Assembly (NCBI GenBank): GCA_002709385.1
Contig: PAQS01000026.1
Coordinates: 1-37,207 of the forward strand
Direction: 5' to 3'
Source of the DNA: Waddliaceae bacterium
GTDB lineage: Bacteria > Chlamydiota > Chlamydiia > Chlamydiales > GCA-2709385
Length of the DNA: 37,207 nucleotides
The translations under genes and the position numbers were made by a program. The notes beneath the pieces were generated by a model that was not told where the DNA came from, made no database searches, and worked only from the letters and a program-made list of their open reading frames with translations. Of this stretch, positions 8,622 through 17,033 are shown in pieces. Numbering within the stretch: the stretch's first letter is position 1; each line of letters opens with the position of its first letter.

Positions 8622-9384
8622 TTTCACTAGGATGGCTTAAGTAGAAGCTTCTATTATTTCCTTTAGGGCTAAATAAAACACGACAAGCAAGACTTTGTAA
8701 AATACGACCTTTCTTTAGTTTACGTTGCTGTTTACTGAATTCAGTAAGAAATGTAAATAGGTGGATAGCACCTCTAGAGTTTGTTTTCATAGCAAACTCA
8801 TCAGCTTCTGTTTCATGTTTTTTAGACTGTTTGATTTCTTCAATTTTTTTAAGTAAGCCTAAGCTTATATTGTTTAAGTACTTTGAGGAGCCGTTTTCAT
8901 ATTTTTGATTCAGTTTTGCATGATTTTTACTATGATGATGAAAAACATGTCCCAATTCATGAAGCAATGTGAATTCAAGACCACGTGCTGCATTCTCTGT
9001 ATCTTTTGCATACTCAATACACATTCTAATTAATAGAGCTTGTAGAAACTTAGGAAAAGAAGATTTTTTTGTCTTCTTATAGAAAGGAATCTCTTTGATT
9101 TTATCTAAAAACTGCTGAATTAAGGTCTCGTCATCTGCATTTGGATCAAGCCCTTCTGTATCGATATAGCTTACAGCAGGAACAAATACAGAGTAGTCTG
9201 ATGCGGCAGGAACCATGTTAAAGGGGTCAGAAAGACACGTTACATAGAGTTCCTTGTTCAAGTGTTTTTTTGCCATATTGTTGACGAGATTATGAATGGC
9301 CAAAGGGGTCTTATAATAGTGTGTATCAGGATGAGGGTAATTTGAGCATAGTTGGTGAATGGCATTCAGCATAATCAGTAGCAA
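8611..9384 (-). CDS. M48-like soluble zinc metalloprotease
   Basis: Predicted zinc endopeptidase. LLHELGHVFHHH carries the HExxH motif (H142, E143, H146). HETEADEFA (190-198) supplies the third zinc ligand of the M48 ExxxD pattern (E191...D195). The C-terminal SHPSEILR is the M48 HPS motif preceding the C-terminus. Unlike HtpX or Ste24 it has no transmembrane helices, and there is no lipoprotein or export signal, so it is a minimal ~257-aa cytosolic or secreted version. Start could be ATG 9384 or the fifth codon ATG. It is not obviously co-transcribed with ybaB: a 241-bp gap holds a hairpin and a T9G10 tract. Function is unknown beyond proteolysis; a secreted host-cell protease is one possibility. 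Confidence 0.8.
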   Translation of the reverse strand: MLLIMLNAIHQLCSNYPHPDTHYYKTPLAIHNLVNNMAKKHLNKELYVTCLSDPFNMVPAASDYSVFVPAVSYIDTEGLDPNADDETLIQQFLDKIKEIPFYKKTKKSSFPKFLQALLIRMCIEYAKDTENAARGLEFTLLHELGHVFHHHSKNHAKLNQKYENGSSKYLNNISLGLLKKIEEIKQSKKHETEADEFAMKTNSRGAIHLFTFLTEFSKQQRKLKKGRILQSLACRVLFSPKGNNRSFYLSHPSEILR

Positions 9385-9513
9385 TAAGTTGTGGTTTAAA
9401 AAGATGAAACACTAAGGCTAGTTTAATTAGATATCAAGAAGATATTTAATGTTTGACTAAGATATTGAAAATAAAGGAAAAGACTGGGAAATGGTTCAAT
9501 TATTTTCTGTGTG

Positions 9514-9532
9514 TTTTTTTTTGGGGGGGGGG
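9514..9532. repeat. T9G10 homopolymer tract upstream of the protease gene
   Basis: Nine T (9514-9522) followed immediately by ten G (9523-9532), about 130 bp upstream of the minus-strand protease start. It is by far the longest G run in the window. Tracts of this length are prone to slippage and can vary promoter spacing or mRNA leaders. Confidence 0.8.
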
Positions 9533-9568
9533 AAGTTAGAAGGCGCCTGAAGTATCATTTAGATAGGC

Positions 9569-9600
9569 CCAAACAAACCTCCGCATTTAGGTTTGTTCGG
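9569..9600. terminator. Hairpin downstream of ybaB
   Basis: Inverted repeat CCAAACAAACCT / AGGTTTGTTCGG, 12 bp with one mismatch and an 8-nt loop, beginning 26 bp after the ybaB stop. No strong U-tract follows on the minus strand. Probably the end of the dnaX-ybaB transcript. Confidence 0.55.
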
Positions 9601-9625
9601 ACTTTTCGATTCAATTCTGAGTAGA

Positions 9626-9955
9626 TTATAAACCGAACTGGCTTAAGTCAGGCATTCCAGGAATTCCACCCATTCCCATTGCGTCCATTGGTCCTGCGCT
9701 TTCTTTTGCCTTTTTAGTCGCATCTTCAAATGCAGCCTTGATCAAATCTTCTAAGCCTTCTACATCATCAGGATCTACGCATTCTGGCTTAATTTTAATA
9801 GATTTCAGTTCTTGGTCACCATTAATTACTAGCTCGACTAAGCCATTACCAGCAGAACCCGTGAACTCAGCATTTTTCATTTCTTCTTGCATTTTCAAGA
9901 ATTGCTCTTGAAGCTGCTTCGCTTGTTTCTTTCGCTTTGCAAATCCAGTACCCAT
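9626..9955 (-). CDS. ybaB: YbaB/EbfC family nucleoid-associated protein
   Basis: Small DNA-binding protein of the YbaB/EbfC family, which forms a dimer bound to DNA. At 109 aa it has the family layout: an N-terminal helix rich in Lys/Gln/Met (KQLQEQFLKMQEEM), a central sheet (GNGLVELVINGDQELKSIKI), helix EGLEDLIKAAFEDATKKAKE, and a Met/Gly/Pro-rich tail. It lies 11 bp after the dnaX stop, with GAGG in the gap as ribosome-binding site. The dnaX-ybaB pairing is widespread in bacteria and, from memory, also present in Chlamydia, adjacent to ptsI/ptsH as here. Confidence 0.93.
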   Translation of the reverse strand: MGTGFAKRKKQAKQLQEQFLKMQEEMKNAEFTGSAGNGLVELVINGDQELKSIKIKPECVDPDDVEGLEDLIKAAFEDATKKAKESAGPMDAMGMGGIPGMPDLSQFGL

Positions 9956-9966
9956 AAAATCCTCTT

Positions 9967-11466
9967 TTATCTTTTTACTGTTCCTTCTAGCTCGACAGCT
10001 GTGAATTGAAGGAGAGTTTCATAACGGTTTTTATTATTTTGTATTTCTTCTGGTGCATCTGCCAAAGTAGGTTTTGTTTTTTCTGCTTTTTTGGCTTCTG
10101 GCACTTTAGCTTTTTTCTCTGGTGTAGGGGGAGGAATTAGTTTTTTTTTTTCTGGAGGTTTTACTACCTTCTTTTCTTCAGAAATGACAACTTCTTTAGG
10201 AGGAATAGGTAGCGCTTCCGATTTTTTCTCTACAGGTTTAGTAGGAACTGTAGCTTGAGTTTTTACTGGCCTATTTTCTTGAATAGTTGGAACAGCATAG
10301 CCTTCTCCAGTATCAGATAAACGTGATTCCAAATCATGTAGGCGTTTAATTAAAAACTCAATAGGAACACGCTGATGGCTACGAATCACATGTAGCAGAA
10401 TCATTTCTAAAGAGATTTTCTGAGAAATTGAGAATTTTAGCTTACTTTGCGCTTCAATCAAATAATCTAAAAGATACAAACACTGTTCTGATGAATAAAG
10501 TTGAGCTGAATCTCGATAACGCTCACGGTCGAGCGAACTAAGAGCAAGAAAAGAAGCGTCAGGGCCAGAAAGATGGATCCCTAATAAAGTGCGAAAATGC
10601 TCGGTAAGACTATCGATAAAATGTGTAACGCTCTTCCCTTGAGAAAAAACTTCTTCAGCCAAAGTAAAAGCGTAACTTAAATTTCCCTTCTTTGCTTCTT
10701 GGTCCAATTGAAAAAAGAGCTCACGAGACGTCATACCTAAGATACGAGCAACAGATTCCTCTTCAATACGACCTTCATGAAAAGAGATGATCTGATCAAA
10801 AATAGACTCAGCATCTCGCATCCCGCCATCCGCTGCATGTGCAATCAGATGAAGTGCCCCTTCTTCAACATCAAGATTCAAATCTTCTGCAATATGACGC
10901 AGCTTATTTAAGATCGTTTCTAGAGAAAAGCGCCGAAGATGAAATTGCTGGCAACGACTTAAAATTGTCGGAAGAACTTTATGAGGCTCTGTTGTAGCAA
11001 AGAGAAACTTCACATTAGGAGGAGGCTCTTCAAGAGTCTTTAATAATGCATTAAAAGCCTCTTTCGTGAGCATATGTACTTCATCTATGATATAGATTTT
11101 AAACTTACCAGAAGCAGTACTATAAGCAACCGTCTCATTGATTTGTCGCACATCATCGATACCACGATTTGATGCACCATCAATTTCTAAGACATCTAAA
11201 GAATGGCCTGCTGTGATCTCTTTACAAGAACTACAAGTATTACAAGGCTCTAAATCTTCACTGCGCTTGAGGCAATTCAAAGCTTTTGCGAAAATACGAG
11301 CAATAGAAGTTTTTCCCGTACCACGAGAACCACAAAACAAATAAGCTTGTGCAATACGCGTATTTTTTACGGCATTTTTCAGGGTCTGAACCACCGCATC
11401 TTGTCCTAAAACATCAGAAAATGCTTGAGGACGGTACTTTCTGGCTAAAACTTGGTATTCAGACAT
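9967..11466 (-). CDS. dnaX: DNA polymerase III subunit gamma/tau
   Basis: Clamp-loader ATPase. The AAA+ domain has P-loop GSRGTGKTS (46-54), a four-Cys zinc module (C65, C75, C78, C81), the Walker B region IIDEVHMLTKEAFNALLKTLEEPP (126-149; DEVH at 128-131) and sensor LSRC. The collar domain spans roughly 240-370. After about 390 the protein becomes Pro/Lys/Glu-rich, ending with a short C-terminal segment; 499 aa is shorter than E. coli tau (643). At codons 439-442 the mRNA reads GAA AAA AAA AAA, an A11 run (10141-10151). Adding one A gives a stop after residue 453; losing one A gives a stop after residue 442. Both would yield a gamma-like product lacking the tau tail. The start MSEYQVLARKYRPQ is canonical. 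Confidence 0.96.
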   Translation of the reverse strand: MSEYQVLARKYRPQAFSDVLGQDAVVQTLKNAVKNTRIAQAYLFCGSRGTGKTSIARIFAKALNCLKRSEDLEPCNTCSSCKEITAGHSLDVLEIDGASNRGIDDVRQINETVAYSTASGKFKIYIIDEVHMLTKEAFNALLKTLEEPPPNVKFLFATTEPHKVLPTILSRCQQFHLRRFSLETILNKLRHIAEDLNLDVEEGALHLIAHAADGGMRDAESIFDQIISFHEGRIEEESVARILGMTSRELFFQLDQEAKKGNLSYAFTLAEEVFSQGKSVTHFIDSLTEHFRTLLGIHLSGPDASFLALSSLDRERYRDSAQLYSSEQCLYLLDYLIEAQSKLKFSISQKISLEMILLHVIRSHQRVPIEFLIKRLHDLESRLSDTGEGYAVPTIQENRPVKTQATVPTKPVEKKSEALPIPPKEVVISEEKKVVKPPEKKKLIPPPTPEKKAKVPEAKKAEKTKPTLADAPEEIQNNKNRYETLLQFTAVELEGTVKR

Positions 11467-11588
11467 AGCACAAATAAAATGATTAAGCCATCTACCTTAA
11501 GATAGGTTGAATGACAGTTTAAAACAAATTAGTTTAGCCTAAATTACTGTTCTAGTAAATAGCTCAATTTAGTGATTAAAAAACTATT

Positions 11589-12569
11589 TTAGGATAAAGC
11601 AACCCAAGCATCACGAATCATTTTTTGTAAATCAGGATACTCTGCTTTCCAATTCAGCTCTTTTTGTGCTTTTTGGCTATCAGCCACCAAAATTGGAGGG
11701 TCTCCAGGACGGCGATCTCCCTTGTGTACTTGCAGTGAAAGATCAAGTTCACGCTCCACAGCATCAAGAACCTCTAAAATACTAAAACCTTGGCCATTCC
11801 CCAAGTTATATTGAGCAGAATCCCCACCATCTAAAAGCTGAAGAAGTCCACTTAAATGAGCCTGGGCAATATCCCACACATGCACATAATCACGAATACA
11901 AGTGCCATCTTTATTGGGATAATCAAATCCATATACAGTGATCCCTTTAGGGTTAGGAGATTTCAGATCACGTAAAATGATAGGAATTAAGTTACTATCC
12001 CGTACTTTTCTATTCTTAATCTCTCCTTCAGGATCACCGCCCGCAGCATTGAAATAGCGGAAGCAGCAAGATTTTAAGCCGTGTACTCGGTCTAAATCGC
12101 GTAGAATCTCCTCAATCATTAACTTTGAACGACCATAGGGCGTAAAAGGGAGATGAGGTGCTTCTTCTGTTACGGGTAGTTTTTCTGGAACACCATAAAT
12201 TGCAGCTGTCGATGAAAAAACAAAATTTCCCACACCGTGATCTATCATCGCATGAAGTAGATTGATCGTATTTGCCGTGTTGTTTGCATAATACAATTCC
12301 GGTTTACGCATGCTTTCTCCCACATCAATAGAAGCAGCAAAGTGCATAACCGCATCGATAGAGTAGGTTTCAAACAAAAGATCGAGCTGTTGACGACAAC
12401 CTACATCTCCTTGAATAAAGGTACCATGTTTCACAGCAATCGGATTTCCGATGGAGAGGTTATCTAGAATTATAGTATCAAAACCCTTCATTTGAAGGAG
12501 TTTATTGACGTGGGAGCCTACAAATCCAGCTCCTCCAGTCAATAAAATAGTACATTTTTTCTTTGTCAT
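11589..12569 (-). CDS. galE: UDP-glucose 4-epimerase
   Basis: Extended short-chain dehydrogenase that interconverts UDP-glucose and UDP-galactose using bound NAD. TGGAGFVGSH (11-20) is the NAD turn, HFAAS follows at 76-80, and the catalytic set is S119/S120/T121 in FSSTAAIYG with Y145-x3-K149. RYFNAAGGDPEGEIK and the C-terminal GDRRPGDPP are GalE-typical. The length of 326 aa is close to the usual 338. It lies 122 bp upstream of dnaX on the same strand and is divergent from the 7TM-HD gene. Activity on GlcNAc forms cannot be excluded. Confidence 0.9.
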   Translation of the reverse strand: MTKKKCTILLTGGAGFVGSHVNKLLQMKGFDTIILDNLSIGNPIAVKHGTFIQGDVGCRQQLDLLFETYSIDAVMHFAASIDVGESMRKPELYYANNTANTINLLHAMIDHGVGNFVFSSTAAIYGVPEKLPVTEEAPHLPFTPYGRSKLMIEEILRDLDRVHGLKSCCFRYFNAAGGDPEGEIKNRKVRDSNLIPIILRDLKSPNPKGITVYGFDYPNKDGTCIRDYVHVWDIAQAHLSGLLQLLDGGDSAQYNLGNGQGFSILEVLDAVERELDLSLQVHKGDRRPGDPPILVADSQKAQKELNWKAEYPDLQKMIRDAWVALS

Positions 12570-12737
12570 AGAGAAATAATACGTAAAGTGTTTATTTTAT
12601 AAATTTTACTCTAGCATGACTCTTATAATTTTCTGAAAACTAAAGATGATTTTGTTGAAATTTGTTAGGATATGTGGGTAGGTTTGTGATGCTCTATTTG
12701 AGCAAAATCTTGCTTTTTGTAATGGGATAATAGTGAG

Positions 12738-12762
12738 AATACCGGGCATAATGCTTGGTATT
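12738..12762 (+). promoter_or_regulatory. Leader hairpin upstream of the 7TM-HD gene
   Basis: AATACCGGGCAT / ATGCTTGGTATT pair over 12 positions with two G-T wobbles, 29 bp before the ATG at 12792. It lies in the 222-bp divergent region between galE and the 7TM-HD gene. It may be an attenuator or simply a stable leader; no ligand class is recognised. Confidence 0.25.
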
Positions 12763-12791
12763 TCGGTTTTGATTGAACGTAGAGAGAGCGT

Positions 12792-14951
12792 ATGACGGAG
12801 CAAAATGGCTCCACAGGCAAGCTGTTGGCATGGGAATCGGTTCGCGAACAAGGATTTTTTGATAAAAATCATGCTGTTCGTGTGTGTATTACAATTCTGT
12901 TCGCTATAGGACTTTTTTGTTTCTTACATTATCGCGAAGTGCGAGTGGAAGTTTTAGAGTTAGGGACGGATGCAGATCGCTATGTGGTTGCGCAAATTGA
13001 TTTTGAATTTTTAGATGAAAACGCTAAAGCAATTCGAAGTCAAGAAGCTGTGCGCTACATTGGGAAAATATATAAGCTGAACGAGCAAGAAACTCGTCAG
13101 AAACGCATCGAGTTTGAAAATTATATTCGGCGAGATCAAGATTGGCGAAAATCTGTTGAACAAGTCAGTTTTGAAGAGATTTATCAAGCCTTAGATCTTC
13201 TGGAAGATGTTCTTCTTCAAGCGCGTTTTTCTGATACTCGAACTATCCAACAACTTCAACACAATCATTTTTACACCACATATTACCAAGCTTTTGGCCC
13301 AACAGATATCGCAAGTCCCGTTCAACTACCGGAAGATATTTGGGATAGTTTTCTGCAAATTGCGTTTGTAAATGAGATTTTCCAAGAGGGTACCGTAAAC
13401 CTCATCGATCGCTTTTTTTCCCAAGAGGGATGGCGCTTAGAAGAAGATATCCTTGCGCAGCAAAAACTACATGCTCAAATCCAGGGAAGGGTACCAGACC
13501 AATATACACGAATTCGAGCTGGAAGTCGCATTATTGATCAGGGTGAAAGAGTAGAAATGCGGCATATTATGATGCTGCAGGCAATGAAGAAAGAGCTTGG
13601 AGATCGCAGAAACCTTTGGCACCCATTAACAATTTTTGGCAGTACTCTTCTTGTTGGTATAGCCTTGTTTATGGGGAAATCTCTGCTCAAGCTTTATTTC
13701 CCTGAAATGTTGAAGTCGAATCGTAAGCTATTTTTGCTTGTAACGATTTTATTAATGACTCTTGCTTTATCAAAATTGTGCGAATATTTTCTGGTAGAAG
13801 TGAACAGTAAGTTTGTTGATACTGTTCGTTTTCCTTTACTTTTACCCTTTGCAGCGATTCTCTTGACCAGTTTGATGGGTCCGGGGCTAGCAATGCTAGC
13901 AAGTGTCTTTTTAGCCGTGGGATTGACTTTGACTTTGGCGATTGATCGACAGGGCTTCATGTTGATTAACTTGATTGCAGCAATGACCGCTGTTGTACAT
14001 ACCCATTCGATCACCCGACGCAATGAAATTTTCATTCTTTGTTTCCGTATATGGTGCATTTGTGGGTCTGTGATTATCGCTATGCATTGTTATGAAAATA
14101 CAGCATTGACGTGGGTTTTATGGGGTGACCTATTAAGTTCTATGGTCTTTATGCTCGTTACAGGAATCCTTGTTGTCGGAATACTTCCGCTTTTAGAGTC
14201 TGGTTTTGAAGTATTGACTGATGTCAATTTGATGGAGTACATGGACCCAAATAATGAGATGTTGCGCAGACTCTCTATAGAAGCCCCAGGTACTTACCAG
14301 CATTCCGTTGTAGTAGGGAATCTCGCGGAAGCAGCAGCTTCTGCAATTGGAGCAAACGGTTTGTTTTGTAGAGCAGCGGCCTTATATCATGATATTGGAA
14401 AGTTAGCGACTCCGCACTATTTTACAGAGAATCAACAAACTTCCATGAATATGCACCAGTTACTTACTCCTACTGAGTCAGCACGAGTGATCATAGCACA
14501 CGTTTCAGAAGGGGTTTCAATGGCCCGTAAAATCGGTTTGCCTGAGAAGTTTATTGATATCATTAAGGAACATCATGGAACAACACTTGTCTATTATTTC
14601 TATAAAAAGCAGTTAGATAAGATGGGTGGAGACCCAAATTTGGTTGATGAGAAAGAGTTTCGCTATACAGGTCCTAAACCGCGTAGTAAGGAATCAGCAA
14701 TTTTGATGATTGCAGACTCTTTGGAAGCTGCTTCTCGCAGTTTAGATGAAATCAATGAAGAGACATTAAGCGAGTTGATCCAAGGTTTGATAGCAAGAAA
14801 AGCTAGTGAAGGCCAGTTTAATCAATGCTTACTGACTTTCGAAGAATTGGGAATCGTCAAACAGGCTATGATCAAAACCTTACTTGCTGCGAGTCACTCA
14901 CGAATTAAATACCCTAAAGTTTTGAGAGATAATGCAGAGGAAAACGGATGA
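12792..14951 (+). CDS. pgpH: 7TM-HD cyclic-di-AMP phosphodiesterase (PgpH-type)
   Basis: Membrane phosphodiesterase predicted to degrade c-di-AMP. There is one N-terminal membrane helix (about 31-46) and an extracytoplasmic domain of about 230 residues (50-275). A cluster of seven predicted helices spans about 278-470. The cytoplasmic HD domain includes H504 (TYQHS), H533-D534 (YHDIGK), H570, H594-H595 (EHHG) and D642 (IADSLEAASRS), the full metal-ligand set. The architecture matches PgpH/YqfF of Gram-positives, and the length of 719 aa fits. Chlamydiae are reported to make c-di-AMP, so a turnover enzyme makes sense. AGAGAG precedes the ATG. Its stop overlaps the next start (ATGA at 14948-14951). 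Confidence 0.88.
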   Translation: MTEQNGSTGKLLAWESVREQGFFDKNHAVRVCITILFAIGLFCFLHYREVRVEVLELGTDADRYVVAQIDFEFLDENAKAIRSQEAVRYIGKIYKLNEQETRQKRIEFENYIRRDQDWRKSVEQVSFEEIYQALDLLEDVLLQARFSDTRTIQQLQHNHFYTTYYQAFGPTDIASPVQLPEDIWDSFLQIAFVNEIFQEGTVNLIDRFFSQEGWRLEEDILAQQKLHAQIQGRVPDQYTRIRAGSRIIDQGERVEMRHIMMLQAMKKELGDRRNLWHPLTIFGSTLLVGIALFMGKSLLKLYFPEMLKSNRKLFLLVTILLMTLALSKLCEYFLVEVNSKFVDTVRFPLLLPFAAILLTSLMGPGLAMLASVFLAVGLTLTLAIDRQGFMLINLIAAMTAVVHTHSITRRNEIFILCFRIWCICGSVIIAMHCYENTALTWVLWGDLLSSMVFMLVTGILVVGILPLLESGFEVLTDVNLMEYMDPNNEMLRRLSIEAPGTYQHSVVVGNLAEAAASAIGANGLFCRAAALYHDIGKLATPHYFTENQQTSMNMHQLLTPTESARVIIAHVSEGVSMARKIGLPEKFIDIIKEHHGTTLVYYFYKKQLDKMGGDPNLVDEKEFRYTGPKPRSKESAILMIADSLEAASRSLDEINEETLSELIQGLIARKASEGQFNQCLLTFEELGIVKQAMIKTLLAASHSRIKYPKVLRDNAEENG

Positions 14952-15721
14952 GGAAAACGTTTCGCCTTGCACTTGTTACAGGGGCGAGTTCAGGAATTGG
15001 TTGGGCTCTTGCAGAGTTGCTGGCAAGTAAAGGAATTCCTCTTATTCTTAGTGGTAGAAACCAGCAAGCTCTTGAAGATCTCCGCGTTCGCTTAGCGCAA
15101 GAAGTGCCTGTTATGGTTTGTGTGGCGGATCTTTCTCAAGCCTCAGAGAGAGCAAGGCTTTTACGCATTATTCAAGAACAAGCACCAGATCTTCTTGTGA
15201 ATAATGCTGGGGTAGGGCTGTATGGTCCTATTGAACAATACCCACCTGAGAAACAAGCTGAAATTGTTCAAATCAACTGCACAGCGTTGGTTGCTTTGAC
15301 TACAGAAGCTGTATCTGTTTTAAAGGCTAGAAAAGATAGAGGAACGATTCTTAATGTCTCATCCGTAGCAGCATTTGAATCTTTTCCTTCAATGGCGACA
15401 TATGCGGCATCTAAAGCTTTTGTAAATTCTTTTTCGCAAGCTGTAGATGATGAATGTTGCTCTCGTGGGATCCGTGTACTAGCATCTTGCCCAGGAAAAG
15501 TAGAGAGTCATTTTTCCATACGTGCTTCAGGAAATCCAAATTATAAAAAAGGTTTTTTTGTAATGAGCCCTGATTTTGCAGCACGAGAAATATGGAAACA
15601 AATTGAAAATGAAAAACGAATACATGTTTTCGATTGGCGATATCGTTTATGGAGTTCTTTTTTGCGACGTATCATTCCTAGAAGCCTGACACGTTTTATC
15701 GCCAAGAGAAATATAAAATAA
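14948..15721 (+). CDS. Short-chain dehydrogenase/reductase (classical SDR)
   Basis: NAD(P)-dependent oxidoreductase. TGASSGIG (11-18) binds cofactor, LLVNNAGVG (82-90) is the structural NNAG motif, and catalysis uses S138/S139 with Y152-x3-K156 (YAASK). The arrangement and length (257 aa) match the DltE/YqjQ-like classical SDRs. The C-terminal 50 residues are basic and aromatic (YRLWSSFLRRIIP), suggesting membrane association, as in 3-ketosphinganine or retinol-type SDRs. The substrate cannot be deduced. The start overlaps the 7TM-HD stop by 4 bp, so translation is coupled; the helicase follows 14 bp later. Confidence 0.85.
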   Translation: MRKTFRLALVTGASSGIGWALAELLASKGIPLILSGRNQQALEDLRVRLAQEVPVMVCVADLSQASERARLLRIIQEQAPDLLVNNAGVGLYGPIEQYPPEKQAEIVQINCTALVALTTEAVSVLKARKDRGTILNVSSVAAFESFPSMATYAASKAFVNSFSQAVDDECCSRGIRVLASCPGKVESHFSIRASGNPNYKKGFFVMSPDFAAREIWKQIENEKRIHVFDWRYRLWSSFLRRIIPRSLTRFIAKRNIK

Positions 15722-15735
15722 TTAATCGAGAAAAT

Positions 15736-16965
15736 ATGGCTGAATTTAAAGATTTTAATCTTAGTGAACCTGTGCTGGAATCACTAGAAAAAATGGGGTT
15801 TAAGGCCCCTTCTCCTATTCAAGAGCAAGCAATTCCTCTGATTCAAAAAGGTGACGATCTTATTGCTCTTGCAAAAACAGGATCAGGAAAAACCGCTACT
15901 TGTGCGATTCCAATTTGTGATCGAGTAGATGTTAATAACAAAGCTATACAAGCTCTTATTCTAGTTCCGACTCGTGAGCTTGCCATGCAATACGCTACCG
16001 AGACACAAAAAATAGGAAAGAAAAAGAAAGTTGCGACGTTTGTAATCTGTGGGGGAGAAGACATGGATTTACAGAGAGCGAAACTCCGAGATGGAGTGCA
16101 AGTTCTCGTTGCAACACCAGGACGTTTAATTGACTTCATTTTTTGTCGGGAAATAGAACTGTCAGGGGTAGAAACTCTGATTTTAGATGAAGCTGATGAG
16201 ATGCTAAGTATGGGGTTTTATGATGATTTGGAGTTCATTATTAATTGCCTCGTACACAAACATCAAACCTTGCTTTTTTCAGCAACAATGCCTAAGCAAA
16301 TCAAGATGATTGCTGAAAAACATATGAATAATCCACAAGAAATTGCTCTCAATTTAAAAATCGTTGCTCCAGAAAATATTGAACATATTTTTGTTCATTG
16401 TCCTCCAAAAGACAAACTGAAGCATTTAACACAGATTATGAAGGACGAAGCGCCTACACAGAGCATTATTTTCTGTGGCTCTCGCCGTGAAGTAGAATCG
16501 ATCACACGTAGTTTAAGGGAAAGTGGACTACAAGTAGACTTTCTACATGCAGGTCTTAGTCAATCAGTACGCAATGTTGTTACAAATAAGTTTCGTAGTA
16601 AACGTTTGCCTCATTTAGTTGCAACAGACGTTGTAGCTAGGGGCCTCGATTTTTCAGGTGTTTCCCACGTATTTATTTATCATCTGTCATCTGATCCAGA
16701 AACTCATGTTCATCGTTCAGGTAGAACAGGGCGCCAAGATAGACAAGGCAAAGTATTCACTTTTGTAAGCAGAGCTGATTTAGGAAAGCTTAAGCGTATT
16801 GCTCAACTTCTGAAAATTACACCTAAATGGTTGGGAGAGGCGCCACCTAAGCGAAATACAGCTTCTCCAGGGAAAGGGCGTCCTAAAAAAGCTCCATTTA
16901 AGAAAAAACCAATAAGGCAAAGACCGCGGAAAGAGCCAGGTAATGAGCCTAAAGGCGAAAAATAA
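15736..16965 (+). CDS. DEAD-box ATP-dependent RNA helicase
   Basis: RNA helicase with all core motifs: Q motif (SPIQEQAIP, 26-34), motif I AKTGSGKT (46-53), Ia PTRELA (78-83), Ib TPGR (127-130), II DEAD (151-154), III SAT (182-184), ATDVVARGLD (296-305) and VI HRSGRTGR (326-333). The tail from about 370 is Lys/Arg/Pro-rich and probably binds RNA, as in RhlE, DeaD and CshA. At 409 aa it is a short version without the DbpA-type RNA-binding domain. It likely acts in ribosome assembly or mRNA decay. It ends the plus-strand operon and is followed by a terminator hairpin. Confidence 0.93.
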   Translation: MAEFKDFNLSEPVLESLEKMGFKAPSPIQEQAIPLIQKGDDLIALAKTGSGKTATCAIPICDRVDVNNKAIQALILVPTRELAMQYATETQKIGKKKKVATFVICGGEDMDLQRAKLRDGVQVLVATPGRLIDFIFCREIELSGVETLILDEADEMLSMGFYDDLEFIINCLVHKHQTLLFSATMPKQIKMIAEKHMNNPQEIALNLKIVAPENIEHIFVHCPPKDKLKHLTQIMKDEAPTQSIIFCGSRREVESITRSLRESGLQVDFLHAGLSQSVRNVVTNKFRSKRLPHLVATDVVARGLDFSGVSHVFIYHLSSDPETHVHRSGRTGRQDRQGKVFTFVSRADLGKLKRIAQLLKITPKWLGEAPPKRNTASPGKGRPKKAPFKKKPIRQRPRKEPGNEPKGEK

Positions 16966-16982
16966 TTGAGATTTAGATAAAA

Positions 16983-17017
16983 ACTGAGACGTGTTGCTAA
17001 ATAAAACACGCCTCAGT
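16983..17017. terminator. Bidirectional terminator between convergent genes
   Basis: ACTGAGACGTGTT / AACACGCCTCAGT forms a 13-bp stem with one mismatch and a 9-nt loop, midway between the convergent helicase gene and the minus-strand gene starting at 17819. A T-rich stretch follows on the minus-strand side. Confidence 0.7.
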
Positions 17018-17033
17018 GTGATGCTTTCTAACC

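Noticed and set aside
13687-14059. Minus-strand frames within the 7TM-HD gene
   Set aside because: Mirror translations of the membrane helices; the plus-strand gene has complete HD motifs.
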